DNA from: Gonocerus acuteangulatus
Lineage: Eukaryota; Arthropoda; Insecta; Hemiptera; Coreidae
Direction: 5' to 3'
Assembly (NCBI GenBank): GCA_946811695.1
Contig: OX328123.1
Span: 18,294,610 to 18,358,609, forward strand
Length of the DNA stretch: 64,000 nt
The stretch's first letter is position 1, and the number at the start of each line of letters is the position of its first letter. A program made the translations under genes and the position numbers. Shown here one piece after another: positions 53,065 through 64,000 of this stretch. The notes beneath the pieces are model-generated. The model saw nothing but the letters and a program-made list of their open reading frames with translations, had not been told where the DNA came from and ran no database searches.

Positions 53065-56000
53065 ATGAGCATTGACCATCACTGTCTCCCACATATGCAG
53101 TTGTTCAAACTGAACGTTTGCAGATTGTGTTCTCAAATTAGAGATAAAGTTTTGCCTATATTTGACAACGCAGGAAGTAAAGTGGACGTGAAGATAAAAG
53201 AATGTTTTCCACATCTTAATGTAATTTTAGTGTATATATTTCTCTTATATCTACTTCAGCGCATTAATAGAGTTTTAGACTATAATTTTTTATTTGTTTT
53301 CCAGATTAGAAAAGATGACTCTAAGCCTCAGCACATTTGTATTGATTGTATCACCAAATTAAATATGTTTAATGAATTCCTGCAAGTGTGCGTGGAATCA
53401 GAGTGCAAATTCGATAACTATGTGAAACAATATGTTGAACAGGTTTGTTGATCTCTGTTTTATTTCAATAGGTTTTTAATTATACTTCAATATAAATGTT
53501 TTATTTGTTCAAATGCTTCAGAAGTTTTCTACAATGCCTTTTCAAAAATATGTCTTAATTAAATGCATAAATTCAAATTATATGTTTCAGCTTAGTGTTA
53601 TTTTCCAATCAGCTTTAATTAGAAAAAAATAAATGTGAGTTTTGTTGCACTGAAACAAAGGCCTACAAAAAATCTGCTGGGCCCTGGAAGCCAGGCCTTT
53701 TTTTTTGTTTTGGATATTTTGAATTTAACCAAATCCCCAATTTTTTTGTTTGTAAATTTCATTATTTTTATTTTTCAAGTCTTCATTAATTCTCGATATC
53801 AAACTTTTGAGGATATTTTTTAAATCAGTTTTCAATAATTTCCTTTAATTTATAAATTGAAGGACTTCAAAGCTAATTTAATCAGACGGGTTGTTTTAAA
53901 GATCTCCATCAAATATCTACAGAATAAAGAACAGTAATTTATATAAGTGAGGGAACATTCAAAGCTATAAATTTCAATAATCAAACTTAATACTTTAATT
54001 TTCAACTTCTTGAACTTATCAAATCAGCGCTGACAAAAACCATAAATATGAACTCATAATTTAATAATATGTCTTCAAATGAAAACAATTGAAGGGGTCA
54101 TTACTAAAACCAGACAAGTCCAAAACAAAATTTTTCAGAAAATTAAAAAAGTGTCTAGCTTCATTTGTGCTGGATGCAATGAAAATTGCTTTTATACCTA
54201 CTCTTGTCCCACTAACAGATTTGCATTGCATATAAAATAAATATATTTTTTAAGAGGATAGTTGAAAGAATATGAAAAAAAACTTATGGACTTGTCTGGT
54301 TTTTGCAGAAATCTTAGTTAAATGAAACAAGAAAAAATTTATCATCAAATAATATTATTTATTATATAATCCTGAGAAATCACAAATCATTTTTGAATGA
54401 TAAACATTCTGAAAGTAGCAGAATGGTCCAAGGACTTGTCTGGATTTGTGTTGAAAGGTGTTACTTGTCTTATTTTTGTAAAATCGCTAATACTACACGC
54501 TCATATATAATGTGACCTATCTGTTTTTGGGGAGAGCAATAATATCAATATGTAGAGCTGACTTTGGTGAGGAAGGAGATGTATTTATCTCTTGTCTGGT
54601 TTTTGTAAAATGAACCCTTCAATTACATAAAAAAATAGCCAACTAACTTAAAGTAACTAAATTTAATAATAAATATGCAAATATTTGTTTAAATTTTCAG
54701 GAAAGCATCCTAAAGTCAGCTCTTGTACATAGCAGTATTTCTAACACTCCACTATGGCAAGAGGAGGTTGCAAAAACCCAAGAGACAAATCCTATACAAA
54801 ATGGCGATGGTGTCATCGTTCTCAGCAAAATGGATTCTGTTCTTCGTGATCCTTCCGTTCAAGACTTTGTCGTTATGGTTGAATTAAAGTATAAAGACAA
54901 GTCAGGAGCTGATGTCCCTTCCTGCAATGCGGGCTATGACGTCCCTAAAGTTTCTTCGCTCAGTTTAAATTGTACCAACTCTAAGCCTAATTATGCACAA
55001 ACAAATCTTGGGAAAAATATTGAGCCAAATGTATTAGAATTCAGCACACCGGAAAAAAATAAAATTGAGAATATAGGTGTTAAAAGTGAGCAGAGAGGAA
55101 ACGAATCGACCAATAAGTAGGTACTATTTATTTTTCATAACAACTATCAAAATATAACAATTTATTTAATATTTGTAATTCAACAACATTTTTAATTAAA
55201 CTAGGCATGAAATAGACAGAATGTAAAATATCTTCGATGCGCGGTCATAAGGGCTTAAGTCAAGAATATGAATTTTTCAGGAGAGCAAAAGCAAAGTTCC
55301 TTAATACCAGGAAGGAAGGTATAAACTTGACTTAAGGCTTTAATATGCATTGATACAGACGACCCATTTTCAAAGTTTGGTTTAATATCTTAATACCAAC
55401 CGGTAGCTGTCATGCTATAATACTACCTCATAATTTCCAAATGCTCAAAAAATGACTTAACCACGCATCAAAGATATAAATGTTCAGAAAATATGTAATT
55501 ATCTTAATTTAAATATACTTTTATTAAAATGAATTTCATGATTTGATCTCTATTATATTTGAAAGGATTTTAAATAAATTGTTCATTAAATCACCTTTCT
55601 TTTATACTTTTTTTGTTTGTTAGAGGGACAAAAGATAAGAAGAGATTTAGCTGCTTAGTTTGCAGTCAATCATTTTCCCGAAGAACTCGTCTAAACGCCC
55701 ATATGGCTCGACACACTTCTATAAAGCCTCACAAGTGTGACAAATGCGATAAAGCTTTTGCCATGCGCTGGGATCTGAGTGCGCACAAACGTATTCATAC
55801 CGAAACGTATGTGTGCCACTCATGCAAGAAATCATTCAGCTCTAAATCAAAATTGGTCCGCCATTCGAGAGTTCACACTGGGGAGAAGCCTTTTTCCTGC
55901 TCTGATTGTGGAAAGTCATTCGGCGAGAAGAGGAACCTGGAAAACCACATCCGAGCTCACACCGGAGACAAACCCTATTCTTGCACACTTTGTGGAAAAT

Positions 56001-56152
56001 CGTTCGGCGTAAAATCTCATCTTAAAGACCACCTCAGCGTTCACAAGAAAACTCCTAGATTTAACTGCTCGCTTTGTAGTAAATCATTTAAGTGGAAAAC
56101 AAACTACAACAGACACATGAGGATGCATGGAACAGAAACAGTACAGAAGTAA
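53065..56152 (+). CDS. ZAD and six C2H2 zinc-finger protein, putative transcription factor
   Basis: Probable sequence-specific DNA-binding regulator in the nucleus; the specific orthologue is not recognisable. Four exons, 53065-53220, 53305-53442, 54701-55116 and 55624-56152, join in matching phase to give 412 residues. The N-terminal ZAD domain has CRLC (Cys19, Cys22) and CIDC (Cys64, Cys67), a zinc-binding dimerisation module mainly known from arthropods. A low-complexity linker follows (about 100-237). Six C2H2 fingers then run from residue 247 to near the end (CLVC, CDKC, CHSC, CSDC, CTLC, CSLC), with TGEKP- or TGDKP-type linkers after fingers 3 and 4. The third-exon donor GTAGGT leaves two bases, and the fourth exon supplies the third base of a Lys codon. 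I chose the ATG at 53065 because it begins 18 residues before CRLC; an upstream noncoding exon cannot be excluded. A SINE lies in the 3' untranslated region. Confidence 0.9.
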
Positions 56153-56284
56153 TATCTCCATCAGAGGTATAAGAACAGAATGGAAAAATTGTAAAATGTA
56201 ACATTATCATTGAGTTTGATAACACCAGCTGTGATGTAATGTTTTCAATGTGTTCTATTAGTGGGCCAAAGTGTTCTACCTTTT

Positions 56285-56511
56285 GGAGGCCCGGTAGCCA
56301 TGAGTGTTAAGGCGTGAGCACTTAATACTCTGTGCCTAGGGTCGTGGGTTCGATTCCCACTATGGGGTGGTGGCTTTTCTTTAGAAAAAAAAGAAAAGGC
56401 ATGAGCCCTATCCTGGCTAGAAAAGGGTGGTAACCTATAGATAACCCGTCCTAAAATTCTTAGTTAATAATAATGGGCGTTAAAATTTAAATAAATAATA
56501 TTAGTGGGCAA
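56285..56511 (+). mobile_element. SINE family A, well preserved
   Basis: GGAGGCCCGGTAGCCATGAG head, perfect B box GGTTCGATTCC, and the full body to GGGCGTTAAAATTTAAATAA. Same orientation as the zinc-finger gene, in its likely 3' untranslated region. Confidence 0.85.
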
Positions 56512-56676
56512 CAATTAGAAGTGAAGAATTTATAATGTTTCCTTCTTAATTGCACAGGTCTGCACAGAAAAATGATTTTTCAAATGTGTAGGATATATTT
56601 TGAAAAACAAGGCAAATGTACATTAAAAAAGCATGAGTACTATTTAAAAATCAATAGTTTATTCTGTACTATTCAA

Positions 56677-56682
56677 AATAAA
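56677..56682 (+). terminator. Probable polyadenylation signal of the ZAD zinc-finger gene
   Basis: AATAAA about 525 bp after the stop codon. If it is used, the SINE at 56285-56511 is part of the 3' untranslated region. Confidence 0.45.
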
Positions 56683-56858
56683 CAAAAATCTATTCCTTTA
56701 TAAATTGTATGCTATTATTTATAGTTCTTTTGGTACATTGACTGCTAGGATCATTAGCACCATATTATGTATACTCTTTTCATTTTTTGAACCTTTTCTT
56801 TCATGGTCCACTGGACACACTTTTAGCATACCATCTGTTTCCCATAACCTTATTACCA

Positions 56859-57266
56859 CTAACGGTCGTTTGGGAAAAGCCTCTCCATAGATGTGAATTG
56901 TGGGCTAGATATACTCACTCTATAGCTGTGAGATAAGATCACGGAGCTCCCGGTTTCGGCAGCCCTCATCATTCCTTCTATACCATTTTTTCTGTCTTTA
57001 AGTTGTTTAAATAAATGTTTCCTCTCTTTGTACGCTCCTTGGATACCGGAGCTGAACATCACAACGTTAAGGAAGTTCATCTCTGATACGGGTCTGGCAT
57101 TGTAACAGAACGACACGTCAGGTGGCACAATAGGTCTTATAGGCCTCGGTGCGGCTCCCCGGTTAGCCGGGCACCTTGTCTCTAAAAATCTAATCTTGTA
57201 CGCTCCTTCAACCATTGGCCGTTTTAGAGGGGGGTATATTCTTTTATCCTTAAGCTTTGTACGCAA
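56859..57266 (-). CDS. Unrecognised open frame, possible exon
   Basis: A 135-residue minus-strand frame with non-repetitive, coding-like composition (RPMVEGAYKIRFLETRCP, then AYKERKHLFKQLKDRKNGIE). Upstream on the minus strand TACAG at 57282-57278 could be an acceptor extending it by about five residues past the Met. After SHSYR a strong donor-like GTGAGTAT occurs at about 56921-56914. These signs fit an internal exon of a gene I cannot identify, or a relic of a captured gene. No partner exons were found nearby. Confidence 0.35.
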   Translation of the reverse strand: MRTKLKDKRIYPPLKRPMVEGAYKIRFLETRCPANRGAAPRPIRPIVPPDVSFCYNARPVSEMNFLNVVMFSSGIQGAYKERKHLFKQLKDRKNGIEGMMRAAETGSSVILSHSYRVSISSPQFTSMERLFPNDR

Positions 57267-57299
57267 TACAATGTATCCCCCATATTCCTGTACACCGCA

Positions 57300-58179
57300 T
57301 CCTTAAAAGAGAGTTTCTTAAACAAAAGAGTACCATTGTTTCTTTAAACAAGAAGATTAGATAGATAGATTATTTCGGTTAGTAAAACTGTATAAGAAAG
57401 TCTTAAACATTTTATTTACTGTTTTGGTTGCAGACCTGTGTTATCTGAAGCCATAATTATTATAATTTTAGAACAATTTATGTATGATTTAGCTTTTAGG
57501 CCCAACTGAATCATCATGCATTTTTTCCGATTATGCAATAAATAATGTTTTTTTTTTATATTTATCCTATGCATTTCAAGCTTCAAAGGGTTAAAATTGA
57601 TAATTTATTACACGTGATTATATTATTCTATTATTATAAAGATTTTTACCCAATCTATTGACTTGTCAAAAGTAGTTACAACTTACTACAAACCATAATG
57701 AAAATTATTTGGGAAATGATGTCAGTAGTTCATTTGTACACAAGGTTATCATCTGATAGTTGGATGTAAATCCTAGTCTATATTGATGTATGATTTAATA
57801 AAATGAGTGATTTCCCTTTAAATTTAAAAAATTTTGACCACAAAAATGTCATTTGAGAAGTAAATAAAAGCCATTTATTGCAATATACCTATTAATTTAA
57901 TTGTTCTAATACATCAGTAATAAAAGCAGCAATGATTAAGAATCAATGCCCACCAAATTACGAATTTAATTTCCTGCCAAAACCAATTTCCGGTCTTGTG
58001 AGCAATGATCTCACTTCCATTACATGTGACCCAAAATTTGGATACCCCCAGCCACATATAATTATCTAAGGTCCAAATAGAGGGATACCAACTTTTACTG
58101 AGAAATATGAGCTTAATAAAATAGAGGTAGGTAGATAACTCACTATCATAAGACCATCTTAAGAGTTCACAAACACTCT
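57300..58179. other. No recognised feature
   Basis: AT-rich intergenic sequence with a short (GATA)n at about 57360-57370. No repeat family of this window is recognised here. Confidence 0.4.
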
Positions 58180-58765
58180 TTAGGAAAATAATCGACTACG
58201 GCCATCGTTGATTGTTCCTTTAATAATATACTTGCTATTAGTTGATTTGATGGTATGGCTTAAGTTTTCAGATTGTTTACCTGTATTAAATAATAAGCCT
58301 AAACGATTAAAGTAAGTAATAAGAGACGTAAAACAAAATATTACATCATCTAAATTTTCTTTTAAAATCGTCAACTCTTTAGTAAGGTTGAAAAAAAATA
58401 TACTGAAGGCTTGTAAGCTCCAATACCTTAAAAAATCAATAATGTCAAGGGTGATATACAGCCAGCAATAATAATAATTGGGTAAAATTGGTTTATCAAT
58501 ATAAGGATCTAGCAAAAATGACATGCAGTTGTTTCTCTTTGCTTTTAAAATCACACACAGAGATAATTACCAAAATTGTTAAGATGAAGCAGTTCATCCA
58601 AATCAGAAATATGATGTTCAGAATATTTAAACATTTAATACAATAGACTCTAAAGGTCCCATATACGTTGCAATATGCTGTACGACACGTACTGCTAGTC
58701 GAACAAACGGTTGGAACGATTTGCAGTATGAAGATTTTGCCAAATACGTTGAAACTCAGTTTCAA
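58180..58765 (-). other. Overlapping hydrophobic open frames, unassigned
   Basis: Two frames (58765-58496 and 58554-58180) encode hydrophobic stretches: LNILNIIFLIWMNCFILTIL, then YYYCWLYITLDIIDFL and LTKELTILKENLDDVIF. The order of membrane-like segments then a charged helix recalls insect chemoreceptors, but there is no ATG at a sensible place and no diagnostic motif. Part of the first frame overlaps a GTACTGC-type repeat. I do not call a gene. Confidence 0.2.
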
Positions 58766-60166
58766 CCATTCATAAACAAAAAGGTTGCAGCTCTTGTTGC
58801 ATTATTAATTTTGTTGTTGCGAGTTATTCTTCAATTGAGGCATACATCAGAATTCCTCTAATATATATTTTATTTAAAGAGTCAAATTTCCTGCTTATTA
58901 TGAAACTTTCATTGATTCCTTCAATTCTCTCAGCTTATCTTCTGTATATAACTTGGCTCTTAAAGAGAGAAATATTAATTACAGGAATTTTGGGTTAATA
59001 TATGAAGACACAAAGTATTATAATTAATAATTATCTTCTTAATTTTTACGACGTATTACGAAAAAGTATGCAAACCTTGAAATCCCTGCTTTTTTTTATC
59101 CGCTGTCGATGTCCCTTCGAGAAATATTGACTGAGTAAGATTTGACATCTCTGTCCCCTAAAATTCGAACTCTTTCCGCCTGTTACTATGGCCACCCAAT
59201 TAACATTGCCCTTAGTTACTTCGAGGCTCCCGGTTATGTTAATCTTTTGACGAGCTGTCTAAAACCATCATGACCAATTCGATTTTCTTTGTGCATTCTG
59301 GGTACCATTTTGTGGATATTTCTGTATACTAATGGTAAAGGGGACAAGATTTGGATTTCGCAGCTGTACTTTCTTGTTGAACTTTAAATATTTTCAGAGC
59401 TTCTATTAATAAAAAATAAATTTGATATTCTAATATTGAACAGTGACACACTTCAAGAATGTGGTAAAAGGGACTATATTTTCTATTAAATTATATAAAA
59501 ATATAACATACCTTTAAAAGAATTCTAGCTGTTGTATTTTAAAAATGATGTGCAAGATAACAGCTAAAAATGTATTTATATTTACTCGTTAAAAAAAAAA
59601 AATATAAGGCGTACTTCTTACTATTTCATGGCTTGATAAAGTTAAGTGCGGAAATGTTGCAAACATTTTTAAAGGACCAACAATTGCTGACAATAGTGCT
59701 CTTAAGAGCTTCTTTTCTTGAGTTTCTCATATTTATTTTTTCTTATGATCAAATATAACAAACATTTGAATCAAATTAAAACATGCTCTCGAATTATGAA
59801 TAAAGGGTTTATTTGAACAATTAACTTAAATAGGTACTTAGTCTTCCTCAAAATAACAGAAACTTTAATTTTAAAGATTCTCTTAATTCTACACAGTTTA
59901 CATCACCCTCTATTAAAAAGTATCGAAAAAAAAAATGCAATTCGCCAAAGAAGTGGTTCATAAAACCAATAATAATAATAATTCTACTCAGAAAGTAGCT
60001 CTCACATCTACATTATAATAACTTATTTAAATAACAATAATTCTTATTCAAAAATCTAGACCATCTTCCTTTTAATTTTATTAGCCTATGAATATATTTT
60101 TATTGTGTTATGTATTTTATTTTTATAGATGTTTTTAGTCATTTAAAAATTAATTGTGTTTAGAGG
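58766..60166. other. No recognised feature
   Basis: AT-rich intergenic sequence. The Lys-rich frame at 59570-59758 has no domain. Confidence 0.35.
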
Positions 60167-60421
60167 TTGACGAAGAGCTACCCAGTAGAACCAAACTCAA
60201 GACAGATGTTTTATAATCATATGTTGTTATTCAGTCCAACAATTGCTAGTTACAATAAAAGTGCTTTTTCACAAATTGGCTCAATCAATAGAGTGCACAT
60301 ATTTGGGGACGGTAATAAACAGGAATGGCACTATCAATACCAACCAAGTATATTACCAAATCTGCAACTCTATAGTCTGAAAAAGAGAGGTTTGATGGGA
60401 TGTAAAACTAAATGTTTTTAA
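60167..60421 (+). other. Short open frame, possible terminal exon
   Basis: 84 residues, with a possible acceptor TTTAG just before it (about 60158-60162). No domain and no partner exons recognised. The composition is less AT-biased than its flanks, which is the only coding hint. Confidence 0.2.
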
Positions 60422-60689
60422 AGCAATTTATCTAGAATTTATTATAATAGAAGTCAAAAAGAACAAAGAAGAAGTGGTGTAAAAAGTGGCTGCTAAATAA
60501 GAATGTATTCTTAAATGATCATGAGTGAGAATCAACCTGATGATGATTTTAAGAACTATCTACAAATATATAACGATTCATTTAATCCTAGAATTAATTA
60601 GGCCCAAAATTAGTAAACAAAACACAGCTATGAGAGCTGCAGTGAGTGTGGAAGCTGGATTAAAGTAAACTGGTTGCTGGTTGGTCCAA

Positions 60690-60845
60690 TCGTACTGCAG
60701 ATTTAATGGATGTTCCGTACTACCATCCAACACGACCGATCTGAACTGCATGCAGTACGACAGGTCCACACAGGTTACTACTGCAGTACAAACCGTCGTT
60801 TCAAACGAGATTGTACTGCCCGCAGTACAACAAATGTTAACGTGA
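60690..60845. repeat. GTACTGC/GCAGTAC-rich repeat
   Basis: CTGCAGTACG-like words recur in both orientations at least six times (e.g. CATGCAGTACGACAGGTCC, GTACTGCCCGCAGTACAAC). A related patch lies at 58660-58735. It looks like a short MITE class or protein-binding array; boundaries unclear. Confidence 0.4.
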
Positions 60846-60911
60846 ATGGGTCGTTTTAGACTAGGGTGTGCATGTCACAAAAAGCAGTTGGAAATAAACC
60901 GCAAAAATAAT

Positions 60912-61124
60912 TAAATTATTTAAATTTTAACATCCATTACTATTAACTAAGAATTTTAGGACGGTTTATCTATAGGTTACCACCCTTTTCTAGCCAGGAT
61001 AGGGCTGATGCCTATTCTTTTTTTCTAAAGAATAGCCACCACCCCATAGTGGTAATCACACCCACGACCCTTAGCATGGAGTGTTAAGTGCTCAAACCTT
61101 AACACTCACAGCCACCGGGCCTCC
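60912..61124 (-). mobile_element. SINE family A copy
   Basis: GGAGGCCCGGTGGCTGTGAG (61124) through a damaged B box and the full body to the AT tail at 60912. Confidence 0.8.
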
Positions 61125-61320
61125 TGCCATTTAATTAAATTAAACATAATCAATGTAACAATAATATTCTTCCTATTTAGACAAAACTTCTTTATCCTCA
61201 CATGAACAAAAAGGATGTGAAAACTGTGAGGTAAGTTTAGAAATAAAAAGAAACAATAGTTGCAGAAAAGTTTTAATATGACTAATATAATTTTTTCATT
61301 TATGAAAATTTTACATTTGT

Positions 61321-61326
61321 TTTATT
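61321..61326 (-). terminator. Probable SMNDC1 polyadenylation signal
   Basis: TTTATT on the plus strand is AATAAA on the minus strand, 150 bp beyond the SMNDC1 stop codon, which is a normal spacing for a compact 3' untranslated region. Confidence 0.5.
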
Positions 61327-61475
61327 TTTTTGCATTCAAGTCAATAAGTAAGGATTTTCAACATTACTTCAGTTTTCCTCACAACTCATGAGTTACTGAC
61401 ATTAAAACTCACAGAACTTGCTCAACAAATAGTAATGTGGAAACAAAATAGTAAAAGAGAAATAATTCATTCTAA

Positions 61476-62428
61476 TCATGTGCCTTTTCTCCATTTTTCT
61501 GCCGCAGCGAACTCTGTCATTCCTTTACCACTGACTCCACAAGTCCCAATACCCACTCGTCCATTCACATTGTCTGGCGAGGCAAATATACTCTTCTTTA
61601 TAAGTCCTTTCTTAGTAGTCTGCAAAAAGTGATAAATACAATTTAAGTAAGTAAATAACATTTGAAGCCTGGTTTCAAAAAATCCATTAAAAAAAAACAA
61701 AAAAACCTTTCTTAAATTGTCACAAATTTCCTCCCTCTCAAGTTACGAGGAAATACACCTACAATGCCAATGTTCCATTGAGACAGGCCACAGAAGGAAT
61801 AGGCGTTACAATTTGTATATTATTATTATTAGTTTTTTTTATTTACTGGATCTCCACCACCAATGATGAACCTCTGAGATGGAATAATGAATGAAATCCA
61901 CTGTCACCTCCACAGCGATAAATCGTTTGTATCAAGGCGCAAATTGTTAGCCATTGGATTGATAAGAAGCAATAGCTAGTTTGGATTTGACTAAAGAAGA
62001 GTAAGAAATTTCAGGAAGAATATATTTGAACGGGTCGGCATGCTTTTTCTTCAGTAATAAATGTCATGGAGGCCCGATGGGTGTGAGTGTTAAGGCGTGA
62101 GCACTTAACACTCTGTGCCAAGGGTCGTGGGTTTGGTTCCCACTATGGGGTGGTGGCTTTTCTTTAGAAAAAAGAAAAGGCATCAGCCCTGCCCTGGCTG
62201 GAAAAGGGTGGTAACCTATAGATAACCCGTCCTAAAATTCGTAGTTAATAATAATGGACGTTAAAATTTAATATAATAAATAAATAGTCAAGAGGAGGAG
62301 AGAGAGAGACAAAAATGAGAAGGCTGGGATTTGAACTCAGAACTCCTTGTTTCACGCTCGGGTATTTGGCCAATTCACAATACTTAGCTTCAGCAGCGCT
62401 AATGGCCTAGTTGTCGAAGCGCCGTAAG

Positions 62429-62459
<31 letters not shown>

Positions 62460-63437
62460 GCAAGCCAAGTTATTCCTTCTAATAGAGCCATAGCTTCAGA
62501 CGGATACATAGTGTCATATTTATCTGAAGGTGGACATTGTTATTGTGAAAAAGTCCGTCTCACAGGAACTGTGTCATCTTCCGTTCATACCCCTAGTGCC
62601 GTTAGTAAAAGGCATAAAAACATTTATTGATATGTTTTGATCTTTTGTGAAATATATACAATGCAGGTCAAACAGAAGTAACATCAGATTTTAAGCACCA
62701 CAACAGGATACTGGTTTTATCCTAAGCATAAATGACTCCACCCTCTTTCTCAACAATCGCTCTTCGAAACACTATAACACTCTCATTTTCTTACCTTGTT
62801 TTACTAAAATACTCATTTTACTGTTAAATGAAATTTATAGAAGAACAATATCAAACATGACTTGCCCGGCCTAAGCTATATAAAGTTGACTAAATTCAAG
62901 TCATTATATAAACTACAATAAATAATATATATGTGTCTTCATTAGACATTACTAAATTGTGCCCCCTTTGTAAAATACTAAATATAAATGCATTAATACT
63001 TAATATTTTCAAATAAATACTCAAAAAAACACAAAAGTTAGAAAGAGTTTAAAATGTTAAAATAAAATTGTATTCTAGTCAATACCTTTGAACTAAAAGC
63101 AAGCCATTTATTCTTCTCAGTTTCCCTTTCTTCTTCCAGTTGTTTGTACCTTTGTAACTTTTTCATTTTCTTCTTTTTTTGGTATTCCCTAACTTTTGAC
63201 AAGGGGTGTTTTCTAAAACAAATAGAACGAGAAGGTGTTTACTAAGGGGTCATAAGAATTAACATAATTTAATAAAAAATAAATCAATCCTAAATAACTT
63301 ACTTTGGCTTTATAGACATTTCAGATCGAGGTATTTCCTTAATAAATTCCAGTGTTGTGACTTCAGCACTCTTATTATGAGTGAATATTACAGACACCTC
63401 TTCATTTTCTATTGACTCAATTCTCGCCTCGTAATAT
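61476..63437 (-). CDS. SMNDC1: Survival motor neuron domain-containing protein 1 / SPF30 (5' partial)
   Basis: Splicing factor SPF30, a Tudor-domain protein that acts in spliceosome assembly in the nucleus. Three terminal exons are visible on the minus strand: 63437-63303, 63212-63086 and 61619-61476. They join in phase (1/2, 1/0, 0) and encode about 135 residues. The first carries the end of the Tudor domain (YEARIESIENEEVSVIFT, then SAEVTTLEFI). The second carries a Lys-rich helix (EYQKKKKMKKLQRYKQLEEE). The last carries the highly conserved segment KKSIFASPDNVNGRVGIGTCG and ends EKWRKGT. The start codon, N-terminal helix and first half of the Tudor fold must lie right of the window. The final residues differ from the vertebrate ending, but the stop is clear. 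A canonical AATAAA lies downstream on the minus strand (61321-61326). Confidence 0.93.
62068..62288 (+). mobile_element. SINE family A in SMNDC1 last intron
   Basis: GGAGGCCCGATGGGTGTGAG head, B box GGTTTGGTTCC, full body, tail TTTAATATAATAAATAAAT. Antisense to SMNDC1. Confidence 0.8.
62315..62459. mobile_element. tRNA-like fragment and SINE 3' end with poly-A
   Basis: GGGATTTGAACTC (minus B box GAGTTCAAATCCC) is followed by the module GCGCTAATGGCCTAGTTGTC, GAAGCGCCGT and a ~30-base A-run, the same 3' module as 45150-45282. Confidence 0.5.
62547..62700 (+). mobile_element. Helentron-like family 1, 5' fragment
   Basis: GTCCGTCTCACAGGAACTG, TTCCGTTCATACCCCTAGTG and the following 100 bp match the 5' part of copy D (51313-51470). 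No 3' end. Confidence 0.55.
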
Positions 63438-63769
63438 CTGAAACAATATTTCTATATTTCCTGTGCATTTTGAAGCTAAGACATACTCAATTCACTTTTA
63501 AAAAATGTAAGTCATTAGTTATTCAATAATTTTAATCATAGAGCAGATGAATGTTTATTATAGAGAAAATTAGAATATGGGGTTATTCTAAATGATGGAA
63601 CCATTTTTAAAAATTTGTATTTATTATAGTACAAATCCAAAATGAATAATCATTATACCAATGGAAAGAGGAAGTTTTAATTTTTTTTTTCAAAACATTA
63701 TAAATGTTCAATAGTGTTGTGTCCACGGTCTGCAAGGTAAACATCTATGCTGCACCCAAATGAAGATCA
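63438..63769. other. SMNDC1 intron, nothing recognised
   Basis: AT-rich sequence upstream of the Tudor exon. The preceding SMNDC1 exon was not found before 64000. Confidence 0.45.
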
Positions 63770-64000
63770 GGCTCTACACTTCTGGCGACCGAGATCTGCT
63801 GATCTCATCCCATGTGTCTATTTCTTATGGGGTTAAGTAAACGAAGCTGTTTAGGTCCCACCTCTACCAATAACTTCTAACGATCTGCGGAACCGTATCA
63901 CTGCTTCCGTGCGCTCAGTAACAGTAGATACACTTTCTCGTGTGTGGAACGAGTTTGAGTACTGCATATATATATGCCGTAAAGCAGACGGTGGACACAT
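63770..64000 (+). pseudogene. mariner/Tc1-type transposase C-terminal remnant
   Basis: One frame reads RSADLIPCVYFLWG, a stop, VNEAV, a stop, VPPLPITSNDLRNRITASV and then TLSRVWNEFEYCIYICRKAD up to the window edge. This is the end of an arthropod Tc1/mariner-like transposase, in which the position of the third acidic residue (usually PCDFFLWG) is now Val. It continues right of the window and is inactive. It lies in an SMNDC1 intron, antisense to that gene. Confidence 0.7.

Noticed and set aside
58180..58765. Chemoreceptor or innexin gene on the minus strand
   Set aside because: Hydrophobic segments are suggestive only; two frames, no start codon, no diagnostic C-terminal motif, and overlap with a repeat patch.
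60578..60769. Minus frame with a hydrophobic C-terminus (possible membrane-anchored protein end)
   Set aside because: Its N-terminal half is made of the GTACTGC-type repeat and no upstream exon or domain could be linked.

Overview
The window is AT-rich animal nuclear DNA. It has split genes with GT-AG introns, tRNA-derived SINEs and many DNA transposon remnants. An arthropod is the best reading: one gene joins a ZAD zinc-binding domain to C2H2 fingers, a combination mainly expanded in arthropods, and mariner, Helitron, piggyBac-like and hAT-like elements are all present. I cannot name the species.

Four host genes can be assembled exon by exon with matching splice phases. From 21736 down to 1783 on the minus strand lies FARSB (phenylalanine--tRNA ligase beta subunit), whose 3' exons lie left of the window. 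Head to head with it, 287 bp away, DDX54 (a nucleolar DEAD-box helicase) runs from 22024 to 43579 in 12 exons and encodes 760 residues. A ZAD-C2H2 zinc-finger gene (412 residues) lies at 53065-56152. At the right edge the minus strand carries the last three exons of SMNDC1 (SPF30, a Tudor splicing factor); its 5' part is outside. FARSB, DDX54 and SMNDC1 are housekeeping genes of translation, ribosome biogenesis and splicing. Nothing suggests they form a pathway beyond the shared promoter region of the first two.

Most of the rest is transposon sequence, much of it nested in introns. FARSB introns hold: an inverted repeat with two hammerhead-ribozyme cores of the Penelope type (8429-8853); a 3.7 kb Helitron (9440-13125) with copia integrase debris and a long-armed foldback; and members of a Helentron-like class whose ends are a GTCCG motif and a hairpin followed by GCTA, one inserted in the T-run of another. 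DDX54 introns hold TTAA-flanked MITEs, an internally deleted mariner, hAT-like MITEs with 8-bp duplications, and a Harbinger-like element (38258-40861) interrupted by a 5'-truncated LINE and a MITE.

Between DDX54 and the zinc-finger gene are a 107-bp-arm palindrome, a hAT-like element inserted in the terminal repeat of another, and an intact IS1595/Merlin-type transposase frame (48648-49514) whose first catalytic aspartate reads as histidine. Two SINE families occur throughout. A few open frames (56859-57266 minus, 58180-58765 minus, 60167-60421 plus) remain unrecognised.
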